Source: Phylloscopus collybita (Eukaryota; Chordata; Aves; Passeriformes; Phylloscopidae). From it: a DNA stretch of 64,000 bases. Of the stretch, positions 62,681 to 64,000 are shown piece by piece. Where the stretch lies: assembly GCA_027886175.1 (NCBI GenBank), contig JAJNNQ010000003.1:27073501-27137500 (forward strand), in the 5' to 3' direction. Every line of letters starts with the position of its first letter. The first letter of the stretch is position 1. The translations under genes were made by a program, and so were the position numbers. The notes beneath the pieces are model-generated. The model was not told where the DNA came from, did not search any database, and saw only the letters and a list, made by a program, of their open reading frames with translations.

Positions 62681-64000
62681 GTTACCAGCCTGCAAGGTGC
62701 ATACAGAGCTGTGTGGGGTCAGGCAAGGCCCACCAGGACAAAGGTGAGTGGGAGGGAACTCATTCCTGCAGAGGGAAGGATTTCTGCACATCAGTGCTCA
62801 CTGCTCTTGGCTGTAGAAGGAACCAGGGGCTGTGGCAAAGCACCAGCCCTCGTGTGGATCCACATCTGCCCCATGGGAAAAGTTTCTTGGGCCCTGGAAT
62901 GCTGGGGAGAGTGCACCAGGCAGCTCTTCTTGGGTGTCCCTCAGGTCAGCACTCGTTGGGTTCCACTCAGAGCAGCTCCCTGCAGACCCACGAATCAGTT
63001 TCTGTGCTGGGCTGGAAGTTAGTTTTTAAACTTTGTTTTTAAACATCTGTAGAGCATAAACCTTCAGCATCCTGCTTATGAAATTGCCCACTGAAGTCTG
63101 CAAAGGTTTTGCATTCAAAACAATTACACCTTTAACAAGCAATCTAAATGTTATCCTATAAATTAAGAAGAGGATGATCAGCAAAGCTCATTTTTTTTCA
63201 TGTTTCTGATCAGTTATTTAGCAGCAAGAAGATAGAATGGAATTCCATAGCTGCACTGCATTAGAAATGCTGTCAAGACTGGCTGAAGATTACTGATTCT
63301 GCTTTGGTTGGAATTTGTACAAGTAATGTTATCTAAAGAAGAACCATATGACGGCAAATTGAGAAGCACAGAATGCAAACTATTCAAGTTTAACCTAGCG
63401 GCAAAGTATCTAAAAAAAAACCAACCCAACATAGTCAGCAATCCATGTGAACATCTAAGATACCCAAAGAGCAAACCAAATTCCTCCAGCTTCTCTTCAC
63501 CAAGCCCTAACGAAAGTCATAATATCTTCAGAGCATCTCATTCAATTATAGATCCACAATGAGCTGCTTTCCCTTGATAATGCTGCATCTCTTAATTTGT
63601 AATTCACTAGAGAGAACTGATGCTTGAGAACAACAGAATGTGCCAATTTTCCTAAGTACAAAGTGGCATATGCACAAAGGAAAATTACTTATTCAAATAA
63701 TTTAACTTCATCAGTATGTTTTATCTTAGCACAGGCAGTTATTCTTTGATATATACCAAACCTGCTTCTATGAATGCTATTTAGATTAGAAGAATGAGCA
63801 GTTTAGTTTGAAGAGGGTCTCAGACAGTAAATACCTTCACCTGCAAATACTCCCTTTAATTGTGTTTTGCTTGCTTAAATGCTGGAGGAGTGGTACTGAG
63901 CATTACCCCTGCCCACTGTACAACACTCATGCATGTTCCATAAAATACAACAACAAAAAATAAGAATCATGGGGTGAACAGTCACAGCCTAACATATGGC
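62681..64000. other. non-coding DNA, no gene supported
   Basis: GC-richer sequence to about 63.03 kb with three overlapping plus frames (65-117 codons) lacking any domain, then AT-rich sequence to the window end. No repeat or RNA gene recognised. Confidence 0.5.

Noticed and set aside
61401..62791. Minus-strand frames of 330-402 codons that look like a 38-residue repeat protein
   Set aside because: All three minus frames are open at once because the 38-bp minisatellite unit lacks stops on that strand; no promoter, splice signal or unique domain supports any of them.
1..64000. CRISPR array, prophage, operon or other prokaryotic system
   Set aside because: The tandem arrays have no unique spacers between repeats, there is no dense coding, and the CR1 and LTR elements show a bird genome.

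Overview
The window looks like a piece of a bird nuclear genome, most likely a songbird (passerine). The evidence is a chicken-repeat-1 (CR1) LINE 3' end, several solo long terminal repeats (LTRs) of types I associate with songbird genomes, strong local CpG depletion, and many microsatellites and minisatellites. There are no bacterial operons, no phage genes, no CRISPR array, and no tRNA or rRNA gene that I can see. The species and chromosome cannot be told from the sequence alone.

I found no protein-coding gene that I can defend. Every long open frame is either a read-through of a tandem repeat (17.8-18.4 kb, 38.5-38.8 kb, 61.7-62.7 kb) or a chance frame in GC-richer DNA with no recognisable domain. 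The window is therefore intergenic or deep-intronic. One weak candidate terminal exon, with a good splice acceptor, is noted at 61.56 kb.

Layout: 1-6.7 kb is unremarkable non-coding DNA. A complete solo LTR with an exact 5-bp target-site duplication lies at 6737-7337. A second LTR-like unit of another family lies at 12.26-12.80 kb and a CR1 tail at 13.6 kb. A 47-bp minisatellite follows at 17.8-18.4 kb and an AT-rich simple repeat at 19.5-19.8 kb. Next come a short LTR-like unit (about 20.94-21.24 kb) and, directly after it, a second complete solo LTR with its own exact 5-bp duplication (21250-22027). That LTR shares most of its length with the first but has a different 3' end. A long TA tract lies at 23.3 kb. 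From about 26.3 to 32 kb there are few repeats and patches of retained CpG, which suggests (inference only) conserved regulatory DNA. A related 115-bp repeat occurs at 33.7 and 38.9 kb, the second copy next to a 45-bp minisatellite with a two-unit higher-order pattern. From 39 to 58 kb the DNA is mostly plain, except that a 356-bp segment at 51985-52340 recurs almost perfectly at 58319-58674. A 26-unit, 38-bp minisatellite fills 61693-62680.

The best leads are the 99.7 % identical 356-bp pair, the chimeric solo LTR, and the length-perfect 38-bp minisatellite. None is clear evidence of a new biological system.
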